Part shown: in pieces, positions 1 to 13,000 of the stretch | How the letters are laid out: the number at the start of each line of letters is the position of its first letter | How positions within the stretch are numbered: position 1 is the first letter of the stretch | Assembly (NCBI GenBank): GCA_963377175.1 | Contig: CAUJNA010003068.1 | Span: 98,501-162,500 of the forward strand | Direction: 5' to 3' | Length of the DNA stretch: 64,000 nt | From: Effrenium voratum | Lineage: Eukaryota > Sar > Dinophyceae > Suessiales > Symbiodiniaceae | Program-made: the position numbers and the translations under genes | The notes under the pieces: generated by a model | The model's database searches: none | What the model saw: only the letters and a program-made list of their open reading frames with translations | Told to the model about the DNA's origin: nothing

Positions 1-320
1 CAAGCTGGAATTCCTTTGGTCACGTCAGCGTGCCCTGAAGCGGATGTTTTGTTGCCGACCATTTGGAAGTTCCAAAATCAGGGTCAGCGCTAGCCACACA
101 ACCGTGCCTGAGTGTCATATCCGGATACGCAACTTGCAGAAGCTGGTGTTTCATATTGTGGCTGGATGCAGGTGCCTGCATAGTTAGAGATGATGTGGTG
201 TGGGTGTGTGTAGGTGTGCAGGTAACCGTACGCGTCTCTCCGTGTGTGTGTGTGTCTAAGTGTGGTTGTGTTGTGTTGTGCGTGTGATGGTGTGATGGTG
301 TGATGATGTGTGATGATGTG

Positions 321-349
321 TGATGATGTGTGATGATGATGTGTGATGC

Positions 350-447
<98 letters not shown>

Positions 448-454
448 CTGATGC

Positions 455-490
<36 letters not shown>

Positions 491-512
491 GGAGGAGGAG
501 GAGGAGGAGGAG
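321..512. repeat. (GAT)n then (GAG)n microsatellite
   Basis: About fifty GAT units with a few GCT variants, then eight GAG units. Poly-Asp, poly-Met and poly-Ile/Ser frames through it are by-products. Confidence 0.98.
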
Positions 513-724
513 TGTGTGTGTGTGTGTGTGTCTGTGGGTGTGTGTCTGTGTCTGTGTCTCTGTCTCTGTCTCTGTCTCTGTCTCTGTCTCTGTCTCTGTC
601 TCTGTCTGTGTCTGTGTCTGTGTCTGTGTCTGTGTCTGTGTGTCTGGTCTGTGTGTCTGGTCTGTGTGTCTGTGGTGTGTGTGTGTGTGGTGTGTGTGTG
701 TGTGTGGTGTGTGTGTGTGTGTTG
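513..724. repeat. TG/TCTG microsatellite block
   Basis: TGTG runs, (CTGTCT)n and (GTGTCT)n joined in series, contiguous with the GAT run. Imperfect TG runs also lie at 180-320 and 820-865. Confidence 0.98.
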
Positions 725-865
725 AGGGCTGGTTGTGTGCTGTTTGTGCAGTCTGCGTGCGTAGAAGTGCATTTGTGCGTTCTTCTAGCCCGCCCGCGCC
801 AGCTGGAATTTCTTTGTGCGACTGTGTGTGTGTGTGTGTGTGGGCGTCGATGTGGGTGTGTTGTG

Positions 866-3278
866 CGCGCGGTGAGCCCGAAATGGCCTGCGGTCTGACG
901 GCTGTGGCCGGCCTGAACTTGCGAAGTTGACTTCTTGTGGTGCCGACAAGGGTTTGGAAGGCAAATGCAAACCCTCCCTGATTTCTACCCAAAGCAAGAT
1001 CAGCTACACGCAAGGTGGCGAGGGCGGATGTCCCTTGACTGAGTGGCCCTATTTGGTGCCTCTTGTGTTTGGCTTTTGGTGCCTCCTTCATCCCCTTCCA
1101 ATGTATCTGGGCGGGCGTGGCCCTGCTTGTCTTTTGAGTTGCGTTTTCCGAGTAGCTGTTTGGCTCTACGGGCATCGCCGATGTGCTCAAATGGGCGCTG
1201 TAGTCGCTTCTTCATGCTGCAGTGTGGAGGACGACAAAGATGCCGGGCAGCCCAGACGAGCTTCGGGGTGTCAAACAGGCCGCCCCTGTCAAAAAGCACA
1301 GACAAGTTGACTGAATCTTTTTGCTGGATCCTCTTTCTTTATCTTTCTTTCACATTTGGTTCGGGAATGAATGCACTGACACTAGCGGATTGGATTCTGG
1401 GAAGTTTTTGCGAGCCCTGCTCAACCTGTTGGGGCAGAGCCCTAAATGAACTGACCCCTAATTGAGGAAAGTGATGTGCCATTGTCCAGAGGGAGGGCTA
1501 ACGGTTGAATGCAGCCTGGGCGTTACACAGTTACACGCATGGATGACGTCAGCCGCGTTGTATCACATCGTATCACGCCACACTCTTGGAGCTCCCTCGG
1601 AAAAATCGCCATCGCAGTTCCGTGATTGATACTTGGCAAGTTGCGCATAGATTCTAACAGATCTTACCGGAGGGGAGAAGGGGAGGGGAGTTGAGGGGAG
1701 GGGAGGGATTCGTCCTTTTTGCGGCTTTGCCCATCAGTTCTGACTGAAAATCGAGGCGGGGAAGGCCTCTATCAGAGTCTTTCCTTCTGGAAAGAAGCAG
1801 TTTCGGGGCACCGAGGCAATGTTTTGAATGGTGTTGTGGTGGTTCTTACGGTTTTTGGCGGAACCCTGAAGAATCTTGGGCAACCGCGGCGCGCACGTGA
1901 AGTGACCTGGGGGCCAATTTTTGGGCCGCGTCCAGTGGCTCAGTGATATGTCAGCTGAAGATCTTCATTGCCTCATTTTCCCATAGACTTCGGATCTGCG
2001 TTCCCTCGCGCCCCTCCAGTAAAAACATCTCAGCTTGCCGTGAGGCTGGCACCGTCTTCTTGGACCAGGCCAGGGCGGGTCGCGAGTCGCTCGAGCCGCG
2101 AGTTTTGCATACATGTCGGGTATCGGTTTTGGAAGGGGCAATCCTTACCTCCAGCATCCAGGGTAAGCCTCATCTGAGTCGAGTTCTTACCAGAACTTAC
2201 ATTTCAGGATCCGAAGTCCCTTGATTCGCAAGCGCTTTAAGAACGCGGCGGCCTTGTGATCAAAGTAGCTAAGACATTGCTGGAGCCAGTATCGCTTGCC
2301 CCTCGCCATGCATGCGTGCACTGGGGCAGGGCAAATTGTGTTCAAAAAATCAGTCCTCGAGGACATGGACCGCAAACAGGATGCTCAGGCAATACAGTGC
2401 TACTTGCGGGGACAGACTCGGACAGGCAGGCAACAGGCGGATTTTTCTAGCAGAATTCCACGTAGCTTTAACTCTTTGGTAAAGATACATATTAAGCATT
2501 TGTCAGCACCGCTGGCTTCCCATGTTCAAGGCACCGGCAGAAAGCCATCACCAGTTAAATCAATAGTCCCAGCGATGGATGGGGGCAGGAACCTTTTTGA
2601 GAGCCAATTGCCTTGTCATGGCAGGATGGGCATCCAGTGGCTGCGGTGAGCATGGCAGTGGAGAGCATTCGAAGCCTTGAAGAGCATCGCATCAACCCCT
2701 GGTCGCAGTACCATGAAAAGGAGGCTGTTGTGTGCTGAATCGGAGGGCGTTGGGTTGAATCGGTGGTGCGATAAGAATGTGTTGGTAAATATTTTGGTGT
2801 GCCGTTCATTCAAGGGGGACTCGAAGTGACAATGCCGGTTTGAAACTCACGCAAGGCAAGGTCGGCCTACGTTTCGCAGGGCTCCTGAAAAGAAGTTCAT
2901 TTTGCAACCACCCGTTTGAGATACCTGTGGCTTTTTCAGCAACAAAATGAAGGAATATTATCATTCACATGGCTTTTTCAGCACCAAAATAAAGGAAATC
3001 CACCATTTACAAGTTGCAATGTTCAGGTGTTTTTCATGTAAGGATCCCTGTATTTCGGGAGAGGCGGAGGTGTCGCTCGCCGGTGAGGATCTATTCGTAG
3101 CCTTCCGATTACCCTCCTGTCGGCAAACTATGGAGCTCACCAAGGGGTCTCTTATCGTTTTCCTGGATCCCCTCCCCCCCCAGCCAGGTTCCATGTTAGC
3201 CAATGGGAAGGGTAGACTGAAAGGCGGAAGCATGAAGCCGTGAAGCTACTTCTTCGTTGGATTCCCCGGCTCTATTTC
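866..3278. other. No gene recognised
   Basis: A short run of GGGGAGGGGA at 1672-1710 is the only clear repeat. The ATPase N-terminal exons would be expected between here and 6.97 kb but none could be secured. Confidence 0.5.
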
Positions 3279-3394
3279 TTTGGTGCATTTTGCCAAGGGA
3301 TGTTAGGACTTTAACTTTTTGCCAACGAATGGGTTTTCCGTATTAAACCGCTAAAAGTTAAAAACTTTTAGCAGGGGAGCCAAAAGCAACCGAG
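3279..3394. mobile_element. Hairpin-tailed element family A, copy 1
   Basis: About 115 bp from TTTGGTGCATTTTGCCAAGG to the hairpin CTAAAAGTT-AAA-AACTTTTAG, then CAGGGGAGCCAAAAGCAACC. An internal TTTAACTTTTTGCC resembles one hairpin arm. No coding capacity. Confidence 0.8.
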
Positions 3395-3445
3395 ATTTGT
3401 TTCTGTTGGTAGCCTGAGATGGCGAGTCAGCTGGCGAGTTCTCAG

Positions 3446-3545
3446 GCGGTTTGTTGTAGTGCGCACCTGGACGCGCCGGATGACTTTGTGGCGGACACCC
3501 CTGCAGATGTGGTGATCGTTGAGGCGGCCGTGGGCATGCTGCTCG
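3446..3545 (+). CDS. Weak candidate exon: membrane helix upstream of the P1B ATPase
   Basis: The open segment is bounded by AG|GC at the start and a GC donor at 3546 (phase 1). It encodes a Cys-Cys pair, then DTPADVVIVEAAVGMLLG. In copper ATPases the third or fourth helix often follows a DTPP-type motif and ends in LLG or ALG before RWLE. The resemblance is loose and the helix is a few residues longer than usual. It sits 3.4 kb upstream of the first secure exon, in the right orientation and order. It could be chance. Confidence 0.25.
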
Positions 3546-6500
3546 GCCAAAAAAAGCCTTCATGGCCAGGCACTCTTTCAATCGGATGCATTGTTTTTTT
3601 TTTTTGTTTTCCTTAAAAAAAAAAAAAAATGCATTCTTTCATGGCCACATTGTTCAACCGGATGCGTTGATAATATATATATATAAGATTCATGTGCCAT
3701 TCTTTTCACCCATCGTTCTTTTTCTCAAACCCCGGCCGTAATCCCGGGCCTTTCGAGGGTTTCTGGAAAGGATCAATGGAAATGGAGAAGGTACCCCCAG
3801 ATGTTGAGATGCTTTGGGTTTTTCCTTCGCTTGGTGCCTGATGAGTCACGGGTCCGGGACCCCCAACTTGTGAGAGTGTCAGGGACTGTGACTGAGGCCA
3901 ATCCATTTGCTCAGCGAGTCAGCTTTGACTGTTTAAAGATAGGTTCCTTGCCTCTGCTTTCTTTTGGAAAGTGTCAAATATTCTGACCGCATGTCCCTGT
4001 ATATCATGTAGGTTCTGGGCAACAGGTTCTGAAGGCTACAATCGCAGACAGGCACTTTTGCCCCTTGGCCGAATTCCACCGCATGCCATCCTCTTACCAA
4101 AAACGCGGGTTTGCTTCAACCGAGAACAAGTTTAAGGGGCTTGTTAGAGTGATTTGCGCCCAAAGATGGGTCTGACAAGGTCTTCACACGCACAGTTTCG
4201 GTTGTTCGCCATTTGCGGGCACCTAGGCAAATGCGCTGCGCGGGATTTGAAAGCTCTAGTGTCGGCAACTTGCCACAGGCACATGTGTGCGTGCCCTGTG
4301 GCTCCTGCTGCGTTGAATAAGTACCAAGAGGCAAGATCAAACATAAAAAGCGCAAATTCAAGAAGTAACATGCATGTAAATACTGCACACAGCCAGCCCC
4401 ACACAGAACGCCTGGATTTCCTCGAGCTCCCAAACTCAACAATCACTTGTCAAACTCAACAAACCGCCAAACGGTTCGCCAAACGGCTAGACCACATGTA
4501 GACGAACGTGATGCACCAACGCAAGCTTCAGCGCATGTGTTGAAAGTGTCAAATGTGAACTCAATGTGTCAGTGGGAAAGTCACACAATTCGTCCGGCAT
4601 GTTCTTTCCCGCCTTCTTGCAGACTGGGCCCGTTCTTGCAGACACCGCTCAAGGACACACATCCTGCAAGACGCGCAATGACGCAGGAGGTGCCAGTGGT
4701 TTCACTCGCCCGTTTCATCTACCCTTCCCCGGCAGGCAGCGTCGACCGTTTGTTTGCACAAACACGGAGAAGGAAGACGGTTCACCTCGTTCCTTGTTCC
4801 AAGCACCGAAGCACAGACACACGCGATGATCATGGATTTGAGTATATTACATTTGGTCAGCAAGAATAGAGGAACACTTGCTTTGGTTGGTATCATTTCA
4901 TTGATGGTGGCGCGTTTGCAGCTGTTCAGCCTTTTGATTGCCTGCCCATTCCTGTACTTGTGTCCCGTTTTCGCCACTGGCTGGGCAACCCACATTTGTT
5001 TGGAAAAGCCCGAGACGCCTAGCCTTTTCAGGCCCAGGCCCACATCAGCTGCGCCAAGGTTCATTCTGCCCTAGGCAACCGCACTAGGTGGTGCAAAGCA
5101 GTGCAAACCCGGGAAAAGGGTTCTTTACTTGGAGTGGCCCCTTGCAACTTGCAACTGAACATGGCTTGTTGAAGCTGAACAAGACGGATATGGTCCTGAA
5201 TTTAGATCAAGCAACTGCACCCGCTTGGCCCACTCGTTGTTTCTGAGAGGTTAAAGCCTTGAGCGGGTCGCCTTGCAGTAAGTGCCGCCACCAACAGCCT
5301 GAGGGACAGCCTGTCCCTACCGTGCGCTACCCATTTCAAGATTAGGAATTGCATGGGCTTAGGGGCTGTTGTCCAGACTGCGATGTGAGATGAAGATACT
5401 GGGCTTGTTGGGAAGATGAAGCAGATGAAATAGCCGGCAAGCTAGGCCGATGATCGCGCACGGGTATCTACGGCACTGGTACTGCCAAGTGCACTCTCCA
5501 AAATGGGGTGTCATGGGCCATGCTCACATTGATGAGCTTCAAGACTGATAGGTGCAAGCGCCAACCTGACACGGGTTCAGGCACTGGTAGGGTGACAACC
5601 CCTATGTAGTGAGCAGGAGGAAACCTCCACAGGTCACGACAGAACCTCGGCAAAAATTGAGTATGAGGTGGCGCTTGCTTGGGCCAATGCGCAAAATTGC
5701 CATGGTATCACCCGCTGGGGAGAGCCTTAAGCAGCTGTCATGTCGGATCCGGCAAAGCGCTCTCCTTGTTTCACAAGCTTGCTCGCAAGCCAGGCTTCTG
5801 GCAAACCTGGCGGGAACCCTACCCTGGCGAAAGCCCTACCCTTATAATGTCATACCAACTTCTTGGCGGAGCTTCTATGAAACAACTTGCTGGTGCTCAG
5901 CAGGGAATGTGGGAATGAACCCAGGAGTCCGCAGGAAAAGAAACCAAGGGGATGGTTTATAGGGGTCATCCATTTCTCATTCCCTACTGAGCACCAGCAA
6001 GACAACAAGGCCTACGCAAAATCGTCTTCTGGCTGACTGATGGGAGTGGCACAGCGCAGCAGAGCTGGGGGACTTGCGCGTCCAACGCTTGACGCGAGAA
6101 TTGAGCGGTCGGGCTCTACCAAAGAACTTCCTGACCTCAGCACGGATCGAAAAGGACCGCAATTCGGGTGCCCGGGGTTCCAGAATTTACTTGGCCCACA
6201 AGTGTTTGCTGCGGCTGGTGCCTTCCTTGTGACTCATCGGGATTGTGCAATATTGAATCCCTCATGGACTTCCCCCAAACAAAATATGGTTCATGCTCCT
6301 TGGGACCTCTGACTTTTGCACTTGTACTTCCACAACGCCCACGCGTTCATGTTCACGACCTACAAAGAGCGAGGGACAGAGAGGAGGAGAGCGCGAGAGA
6401 GTGGAGGAGAGGAAGGGGGTGGACTGGGCGATGCGTTTGGACAAAGTCACGACAGCAAGGTGATTGTTATGAGGATCCAACTGGTACCAACCGAGATAGC

Positions 6501-6970
6501 AGAAAAAGGTTGCTGGTTACTTCTAGGATGTTTGTCCATTTCTGTTCTAAAGCCTATAAAGCTCAAGCCCCAAGCAGGCCCAAGCACCAGTAGAAACAAA
6601 CGAGCGCAGCACGCCAAATGCGAATAAGAACTTGTCACTGTAGCCCCATTCACCTGCTTGCAACCCAACGCCCTGCCGGAAATGTACTTCAAGCTCTCAT
6701 CTCCAAAGCCTTTGACTTCTATACCGTCTACACCCAACAAGTCTCGACAAGGAGCTAGGCCCCTCAGAGGTTCGATCATGTTTGCCCCCATCGATTCTTC
6801 AGCGTGGAGAGGGGTAACCTATGGGATGAGGTGGACTAGGTCCCCCAGAAGGGGGAGGGTTCCCTACTAAAATAGACGGTAGAAAAAAGTTTTGCTGACA
6901 GTGCTTCAAGTTCCATGTGGGTCTGGACATGTCAGGTTCTGTGGCCAGCGTTGCTTCCGGATTTGCGCAG
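3546..6970. other. No gene recognised; ATPase actuator-domain exons expected
   Basis: No segment with TGE or GDxxxxxPGxxxPxDG was found in three + frames. A GC-rich stretch at 6040-6120 is open but fits no family motif. A family C fragment lies near 6846-6895 (GGGTTCCCTACTAAAATAGAC). Confidence 0.45.
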
Positions 6971-7008
6971 GCGGATCCACATCAGTGCAGGGCGGCTTTG
7001 TGATGAAG
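6971..7008 (+). CDS. P1B ATPase exon 1 recognised: end of actuator domain
   Basis: Encodes GSTSVQGGFVMK, matching the G-S/T-x-N-x-x-G-x-x-x-x-K strand that closes the actuator domain in copper ATPases. The acceptor is gcgcag|GC and the donor AAG|GC. Entry is in phase 1, so the previous, unfound exon should end with one base of a Gly-type codon. The next exon continues in phase 0. Confidence 0.8.
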
Positions 7009-10000
7009 GCCACGGATTTTCGGGAGTCAAGAGATCCGGCAAACGAGAAGGCAGCCTTCCCTTGAAAGGTAGTTTGACATTGTTTATGTTCGGAGGGCAG
7101 CTTTCCAAGCGTCGAATGAAGCAATTACTTGGGCGCTCTTGTTGTATTTTTTGGACTGGCTGGGACATTCAAGAAAATATTTGTGGTCATCGTCTGAACT
7201 TCCTGCACTGGTTCCTTGGTTTTTCATGGCTACCTTGATGTTGGGCATTGCCATCCTTCAAACTTGGATCGGGGTTTTGGATCATTTGGATCCGGGGCGC
7301 TGGACTTATTGCAGCATGTCTGAAGCTGACCACCAGCTGCGGGTTTTGGCCTTGTAACACCGCTCGTTTCAGCGGACCAAAGCCAAAGAACCTGTTGGTT
7401 GTCCTGGTTTGTGCATGGCTCGGGGAAAGGTGCCGGTTCTTTTGGCTTGGTTCCGGGGCCGCGAAAGGTGGATCCAGGATTTCCACAAGCCGTACCGACA
7501 CCAAATTTGGAGGGAGTGGTTGAATTCCTCCAGAAGTTTGTTGCGCATGTTTGCGGTTTGCGCCAATTCCGACATGTCACCTTCCGGCCAATAATTAGGT
7601 CCAGGGCCAGCCAGCCAGGCGATGAGCGCAGGGAATTCCACGACTTTGGCCCGAATCTTGCAGTTGGTGGAGGCCGCGTTTTGGCTCGCGTGTCGTGAGG
7701 GGGGGGGGGATTGGGGGGATTGATTGCCAGGGAGAGCTTTTTTATATCGCCAGGACGCGCAGACCCGGCGCCCCAAAGTGCAGCGGAGCGTGGATCTGCT
7801 GGCATCCTACTTTACGCCTGCCACAGCCTCAAGGCAGAGAGGTTGGGGTTGGAACAGGGGTCCTTGACTGGAGGTACATAGCTGTGCGTTGGTTCACGGC
7901 ACGGGGGGAAAAGCCCAAGTCAAAGTGTAGGTTGGTTCAGTGTTGTGATAGGGCGCGTGGGTGGGGTGCACAGTGTCGAAGGTGTCGAGAAGCCCCCGCG
8001 GAATCATTGTTTTTGGGAAGATTTTCCATGTAACAAGTATTTTTGGCCTTGCAAGCAGTGCGCGCAAGGCTCGGCACTTAAGACTTAGGACCAAGCAGGG
8101 ATGTTCCCTTACCAAATTGCTTCTCGGTTTTGCGCTGGACGCATTCCTACTCAAGACGTGCTAGTCAGCTGGTCAAAGGTACCTCATGCCCAAATTGACA
8201 AAAGCGAGCTGCGATCCAAGTCATATTGCATTTGGGTGTCTTGGTCAAGGAGGTGAGTGTCACAGGGCAACATCCCACCCAAAGCGTCCGATGCGTTCTG
8301 AGGAGGCATGCAGAAACATGCAGAAGCTCTTTCTCAATACATATGCATATATATATAATACATGATACATGTGGTATCTGGTCCTGCTGTTTACCGGTTT
8401 TGTCATTGCTCCTGGGTTACAGGTCTAAAGATCTTTGTCATGTCAACCATGGATCAAGGGGTTGTCGGCGTGTCCCTTCATATTTTAGCGGGCGGCGGGG
8501 TTAGTGAAGCAATTGTGGTTCCCAAGGATTGCCTGGGTGCTTTTCGATATTCTTCGCTCAGGTTGTGCTGGCGTCCGCGGTGTTGACCTTTTGCGTCTGG
8601 AGTTTTCAGGCGCGAGCCTTTCTGGATCCTTCGGGCAGAAAGCAGCGGCCCCCCCTTGGAAAGACCAGCTTCACTGGGCATGTGAAATATGAGGAACTCC
8701 TGCATGGAATTTGGCTTGTCTTAGCCCCATCGCCTCGCAACGCGGAAAGCCTTCCTTTGGCCACGTTTAACTCGGCCAGCTCACAACCGTTTTAAAGGTG
8801 TTCACGGTGTTCAAGTCTTCAGCCAGGCACGTGCAAACACAGTCAATTTAAGACTCCTATATTTCTCGAGCGAATTCTGTACACCTTCGAAATGTCGCCA
8901 ACGCCGATCTGAGCTGATTTCAGACCCAAGCTGGGCTGTGCAGACATACAATATGTTGAAATGCTCCCATCCAACTTAGTAAGCACATGTTGCTTGACAC
9001 AACACACACACATTTAAATCAATTGCCCAATTATTTGTTAAGCCCCTGGTAAGAAACACTGCTACTCTCACGTGTGAAGGTCGTTGTCGGCCGCATGTTT
9101 TTCGTGTAATATGCACACGAAATGCATCCGGTAGGGTCGCTGCAACTCGGTGTGCCAGTGGCGTTGGGTTCAGCATGTTTTCCAAGAGAGACAGCCGCCG
9201 CGATATCGACGTCATTTTGGTAGAGAAACACATGCTGAACGTGGTCCCCTGAGATGGTTTCATCGATCAAGTTGAGGTCTTTGGGTAGGCCGAGCGCATT
9301 GGCACAATGGAAAACACCTGCCAACAGCACCCTGCAGCAGCACCCTGCAACAGCACCCTTCGCAACTCTTTGTGCAGCAGCACCCTGCACCAGCACCATG
9401 GCCCCCGTGCAGCAGCACCCTTTTTAGGCTAAGGCTTGGGTGGGTTGCGACTGCACGTTTTCTTTCTTTTTGGGCTTGTTTTAGACTCGTTTTTGGACTG
9501 TTTTTTTCCAGGGAAAACTTGTCAGACATTCCCACCTTGCGTTTGCAAGAACTGTTTCGGTGATGTGCCATTGGGATTTCGTCCGCAGTGGCACTCAAAC
9601 TTTGAGGAGACACGTTGCGGTTGATTATGCAATGTGCCGTGGGGGGTTGCCTTCTTTTTTGCGCATCAAACAGATTTTCTGAGATGTGTTTGGTTGCCTT
9701 TGGCTATGCAGGTGCCATGGAAGTTGCCTTCTTACTAGCACATGAATTTGTGGTTGCAAGAATTGCTTCGATGAGCATGTTTCACGTTCACACTCCACAG
9801 TTCTCAGTTGTTTCTTGCTACTTGGAACTAATGCTGTTGACGTGCTTCGACCTGGAAGGCCTTTCCGACCCAAAATGAAATGATGTCAGACCTGGCGGTT
9901 GATCTGCCGTTGCCCCGAGAAAAGCACAAGACCCCAAGCCGGCTGGAACAGGTGCTCACTTCAGAGCATTCGACTGATCTGGCACATAAGTTGTGCTTCT

Positions 10001-13000
10001 GGCCACTCTGAAAAACCATCCTGCGCTGCTGCAACAGCTGATGAACAAGCATTTGTTGCGTAATTGGTGGAAGTCCTAGCCCGAGCCCCAGTATAGCAGA
10101 GACAAAGCCCAGTCCGACTATCCTGCACGTGGAGCCTGCGCTTGGGGTTGGGGTGGCCTGCATCGGGCTTCGAAAAACAGGTAATCTCCATTCTTGCCTC
10201 AATCCCGCTCTTAAGATGAGCCATCAGCCAGCAGACGAAATCGGGACCCAACAAACCAGACCTGATCTTCCCATTTGTGGGAGTCAGCCGGTGGATGAAG
10301 GCTAGCACGCCTTCTATCAGAGTACCCGCCATAGCCACGCACCACACAACAACTGAGGCTTAGAGGACCGTAGGGGCGTATGTCGGCTTAGCGGCGTTTA
10401 GAGGCTAAAAGGCTGGAGGGAGCAAAGCCCGCACAGTGGTTTAGACGGGCATATAGTGGCTTAGAGGCTTGGGCAGGAGCGATCTGAGTCCGAACAAAGG
10501 CTAAGAGTCGTTTGTTGTTTGCAAACCCTGGTCCCGCTGCCATGGGCCTCTGCTTTGCACCGATTCACGGACTTGCATTGTTCTATTATCATGATTGGTG
10601 GTTGTGCTTTCCAAGGATTGGCATAATTCGGCAGTGCTTTCTTTCTAGGTCTAAGCCGGTGTCATGATTCCATTAGTCCCAGAAAGCAGCTACAGGAAGT
10701 CCCCGAGAAATTTGCCAAACACCCACAAAGCAATTCCCGCAGAATTTCCTGCAGTTGGTTTCTTCCAATGGACTGATTTATGGAGGGCCCCTGAAATGTT
10801 AAAGCCCAGCCTCAAACCGAAGCCTAGCACAGTCCCTTGTCACAAAAGGATTGAACATGCACGTGTAGACAAAATACGTACACATATTGAATATATTATG
10901 TACGCATGTTTGTATGTATGTGCGAATATCTATATACGCATTTATATATATGTTTATATATATATATCATATGACATACACATTACACAACAATCATGAT
11001 ATCAGAGCCCGGTCGAGAGGAACTTTGCTTCCCTGTGCGTTGGAAAACCCCGCAGGCCCAGAATTTGGAGGACTTCACCTTTTCCATCACCAGGCTGAGT
11101 TGGATGTTGGAGGGTTCGGAGTTCTCTCTACTGGTGCTATTGGTTGGATCCATGTGAATCTGGGGAGTTGCTAGAAACCAGCGAAACGCGTTCTCACTGT
11201 TTGGTTAGTTTGTTTGTTTGTTTGTTTGTTTGTTTGTTTGTTTGTTTGTTCTAACGTAGGTTGAGCACCCTGTTTTTTTTGTTGCAAGGACCCGGTAGCT
11301 ACAGTTGCAGGCTGTCGTCGTTTTCATCCGTTTTTTTTCCGCATTGCGCAGTTTCACTTGGATCAACAAGCCGAGCATAATTTGGCTGTTGAGCCAAGCA
11401 TGCTGAACAGGTCACTTGGACACGCGCTGCCTACTCCACAAGGTCCACGAAAGTGTTGGTCTGCAAAAAAAGCCAAAAATGTTCAGAAAAAAAGGAAACC
11501 AGTCGCTGTGAGCCAGGAGATGCTGACAAAAGGAAGAAACCAGTTCGCCAGGTTGTTTTGGATGTCTTGTTGGGATTTTTCACACGTTGCCCAAGTTGAT
11601 GACGTGGGACAATTCCTATTGCGCCAAACTGGGGTTGAAGGACATTGGGAGAGAGCCTGTTTGCGGCAGTCATTGGGGGCAACGGGCATCAACGACTGCA
11701 TGACCCCTGATTATTGTTGTTTTTGCTTCGGAGGGGGCGTCCTAGCATCGAATACTAATGCGTTCCTTTGAATGACTGGCCACCCGGCTATTGCCCACTG
11801 AACATTGACCATAAACCCTAAACCCTAAACCCATGTGCGGTACATGGACATGGACCACGAGGCTTGCCTATCCATCGATCCGCAGGGCGGTGAGTGTCTT
11901 GGTCATCGCCTGCCCCTGTTCCTTCGGCCTCGCCACGCCGGGTGCCTAGCTGACAGCGGCAAGTCAGCGGCGCTGCGTTTTTGTTTTTGTTTTTTTGTTT
12001 TTTGGGGGGGGGGTCAGACATAGATATCACTGGTTTAGATGGGTTTTATGCCCCATTGACCGGGGAAGCCCCATCTATTTGTCCAAAGGGTTACCTATGC
12101 CAGGCTGTATTCCCCATCGTTGACGCGTTTCAGACTGAGCCTTTGATACCAGGAGCCCATGTGACGACAATTTGCACCTAGCCCTCAGACTGCCTCGTTG
12201 GAAGCCTCCTTGGCCTTGGGCTTCCGCTTGTTGATTGTTTTGCCCCCAGTCTTGTCCATTTCAGGAAAGCAGGTCCAAGGTAACGGCGAGAGCTAGGGAC
12301 CAGCTGCGATGGCACGGTCACCGAAGTTTTTCAATCCAATGCCCTCACTCCCTGAGTTCATGGACTTGAAACTTTTGGGTAAGACCATTTTTGGTGTAAC
12401 TAAGAAGTTTGGTTACTTTTTCTGGGCCATCCACTCGTTCGGAAGTGAGCTGCGAAAGACCTCAAATCACCTCTTTGGTGCATTTTGCTTGGATGTTGGG
12501 ACGCCAACTAATGGGTTTTCCACTAAACCACTAAAAGCTATTCACTGTTAGCAGAGCAGATTTCGCAACTGAGCCCTAGCTTCGGCAACTAAGCCCTCAT
12601 AGCTTGGGGCACGGCTTCGGCTTTCGGCTTTCGGCTTTCGGCTTTAGGCCCACTGCCATCATGGTCGCCACGGGCCTCGCAGCGAAGCATGGCTGCCTCG
12701 TGAAGGCCACAGATTCGGATCAGTTCGGCTCGCCGACGCTTCGGGGCTGGAAGGATGCAGTCCTTCCCTTAGGTCCCCCAGGATCGTGCCCTTCTCTACC
12801 CTTTCTTTTTGGTTGGGAGGGTGCCCCCTCCCCATTTTTCCCCAGATAGCTGAAAGCTATAGGGGTTCTAATTTCTAATAAAGAGGGGAAAGTGATTTGC
12901 AAGATTGAGGGCCGGGTGCTAGGGGGCATGCAGTTTGAGGTGCTGGTGGATGCTGCTTTGCGAGCTTGACGGCCGGGTGCTAGGGGGCATGCAGTTTGAG

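Larger units (their letters stand above)
8610..11885. other. Intron sequence of the P1B ATPase gene
   Basis: Should contain one more exon encoding the loop before the CPC helix, entering in phase 0 and leaving in phase 2. I could not identify it. Visible content is the possible antisense frame near 9.1 kb, the CAGCAGCACCCTG repeat, AT dinucleotide runs near 10.95 kb, a TTTG run at 11.2 kb and a telomere-like motif at 11.81 kb. Confidence 0.6.

Noticed and set aside
330..930. Poly-Asp, poly-Met and Cys-Val frames
   Set aside because: Direct translation of GAT and TG microsatellites in several frames and both strands.
6040..6160. ATPase actuator-domain exon
   Set aside because: GC-rich and open, but none of the three frames shows TGE, GDxxxxxPG or PxDG.
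12021..12111. GFYAPLTGEAPSICPKGYLC as an extracellular Cys-rich module
   Set aside because: A single loose CPxGYxC resemblance inside an ATPase intron, right after a homopolymer run, with no partner motif.
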